DNA from: Climacium dendroides
Taxonomy: Eukaryota > Streptophyta > Bryopsida > Hypnales > Climaciaceae
Assembly: GCA_950106755.1 (NCBI GenBank)
Contig: OX467089.1
Span: 17,465,345-17,529,344, forward strand
Reading direction: 5' to 3'
DNA length: 64,000 nucleotides
The notes beneath the pieces are model-generated. The model did no database searches and was not told where the DNA came from. It was given only the letters and a program-made list of their open reading frames with translations. The position numbers and the translations under genes are program-made. Below are positions 63,378-64,000 of the stretch, one piece after another. Within the stretch, counting starts at the first letter, position 1; each line of letters opens with the position of its first letter.

Positions 63378-64000
63378 TATCGATCTTATCGATCAGAAAT
63401 ATCGATCAGGTGTATCGAACAGATCGATCACCCAGCTAGAACTCCAGTATGGTCTAAATGCGGCGTGAAATTTAATTATGCTTATTCCCTGACCTTACTT
63501 GAGCTGAGTGTTAATTTAATCTGTTGACTGAGGTACTTTGTTTTTGTACTGTTTAGGTAGGTAGCTAGTTAGTTAATTAGTTGCAAGTTTTGTTTCTTTG
63601 AACTGTATTGCAATCATCCTCGGGGGTCGATGTAATCGTTCAGTGTCTGTACATGATGTGGTCTGGCGTTCCGTGCCATCCTGACAATAATAATAAAAAC
63701 TGCAACTGTGTTTCAAATCTAGATTTTGTGCAGCTGCTAATGTGGACCTGACTATGGCCTCGTGAATCCCATGTGAGGTTGATACTGGCATGTGCTGGAT
63801 GATCAGTTGTACACTTGGAGTAGATGATTACTAGTTATGTAGTGGACCAATTTCAATTGATTATTTACGGTGTAACACTGTTTGGTGAATATGGCCATTT
63901 TCGTTAACCTGGCGACAGTGTTTCAAAGTGCCAATGTTGTGGCTTTCAAGCTAGCTTTCAAGTGCCCACAGCTCGGATGTAAACAGAATGGATGTAAAAG
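63378..64000 (+). other. 3' UTR and downstream flank of the AP2/ERF gene
   Basis: Directly after the stop codon, 63377-63432 contains five copies of ATCGAT or ATCGAA in a short space. A polyadenylation-type AATAAA lies at 63692-63697 within AATAATAATAAAAAC, about 315 bases past the stop. No further gene is seen to the window end. Confidence 0.55.

Overview
This is nuclear DNA from a land plant. Five spliced protein genes with GT-AG introns can be rebuilt exon by exon in AT-rich, transposon-littered sequence. The red chlorophyll catabolite reductase, the plant-type cofactor-independent phosphoglycerate mutase, the group IV calcium-dependent protein kinase and the AP2/ERF factor all point to an embryophyte. 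The proteins are fairly diverged from flowering-plant homologues as I remember them, so a bryophyte or lycophyte is possible. That is only a weak inference and the species cannot be named.

Layout: 1-14 kb is AT-rich intergenic DNA. It holds a decayed Ty1/copia pol (minus strand, 2.6-4.3 kb) that is itself interrupted by a MITE, a 946-bp TTAA-flanked element (8.4-9.35 kb) and a dispersed repeat present twice. At 13.9-16.3 kb is RCCR (+), with a 31-bp minisatellite just upstream. At 16.7 kb is a Stowaway MITE. At 17.6-21.7 kb is iPGAM (-, 9 exons, 571 aa). At 23.7-32.1 kb is the CORVET subunit VPS8 (-, 18 coding exons, 1651 aa). From 33.5 to 43.3 kb is gene-free AT-rich DNA with several non-autonomous elements, a tRNA-like SINE candidate and tandem repeats. 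At 45.3-49.9 kb is a group IV CDPK (+, 11 exons, 633 aa) behind a GC-richer promoter/leader region. From 50 to 62 kb no convincing gene is seen, but 57.1-60.1 kb is a dense MITE cluster. At 62.3-63.4 kb is a DREB-like AP2/ERF gene (+, 2 exons, 182 aa).

The genes are unrelated single-copy-type housekeeping, trafficking and signalling genes with no operon-like logic. All rebuilt coding sequences keep frame across every junction, which strongly supports the models. The most novel content is in the repeats. One MITE family of about 322 bp has ATGGGGAATTTC-type inverted ends and makes 4-bp target duplications of varied sequence. A second, 153-bp almost perfect palindrome has 8-bp target duplications. 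The two are nested so cleanly at 58.1-59.0 kb that the order of insertion can be read off. A third group is flanked by TTAA with CCCCTAAAGG-type ends.
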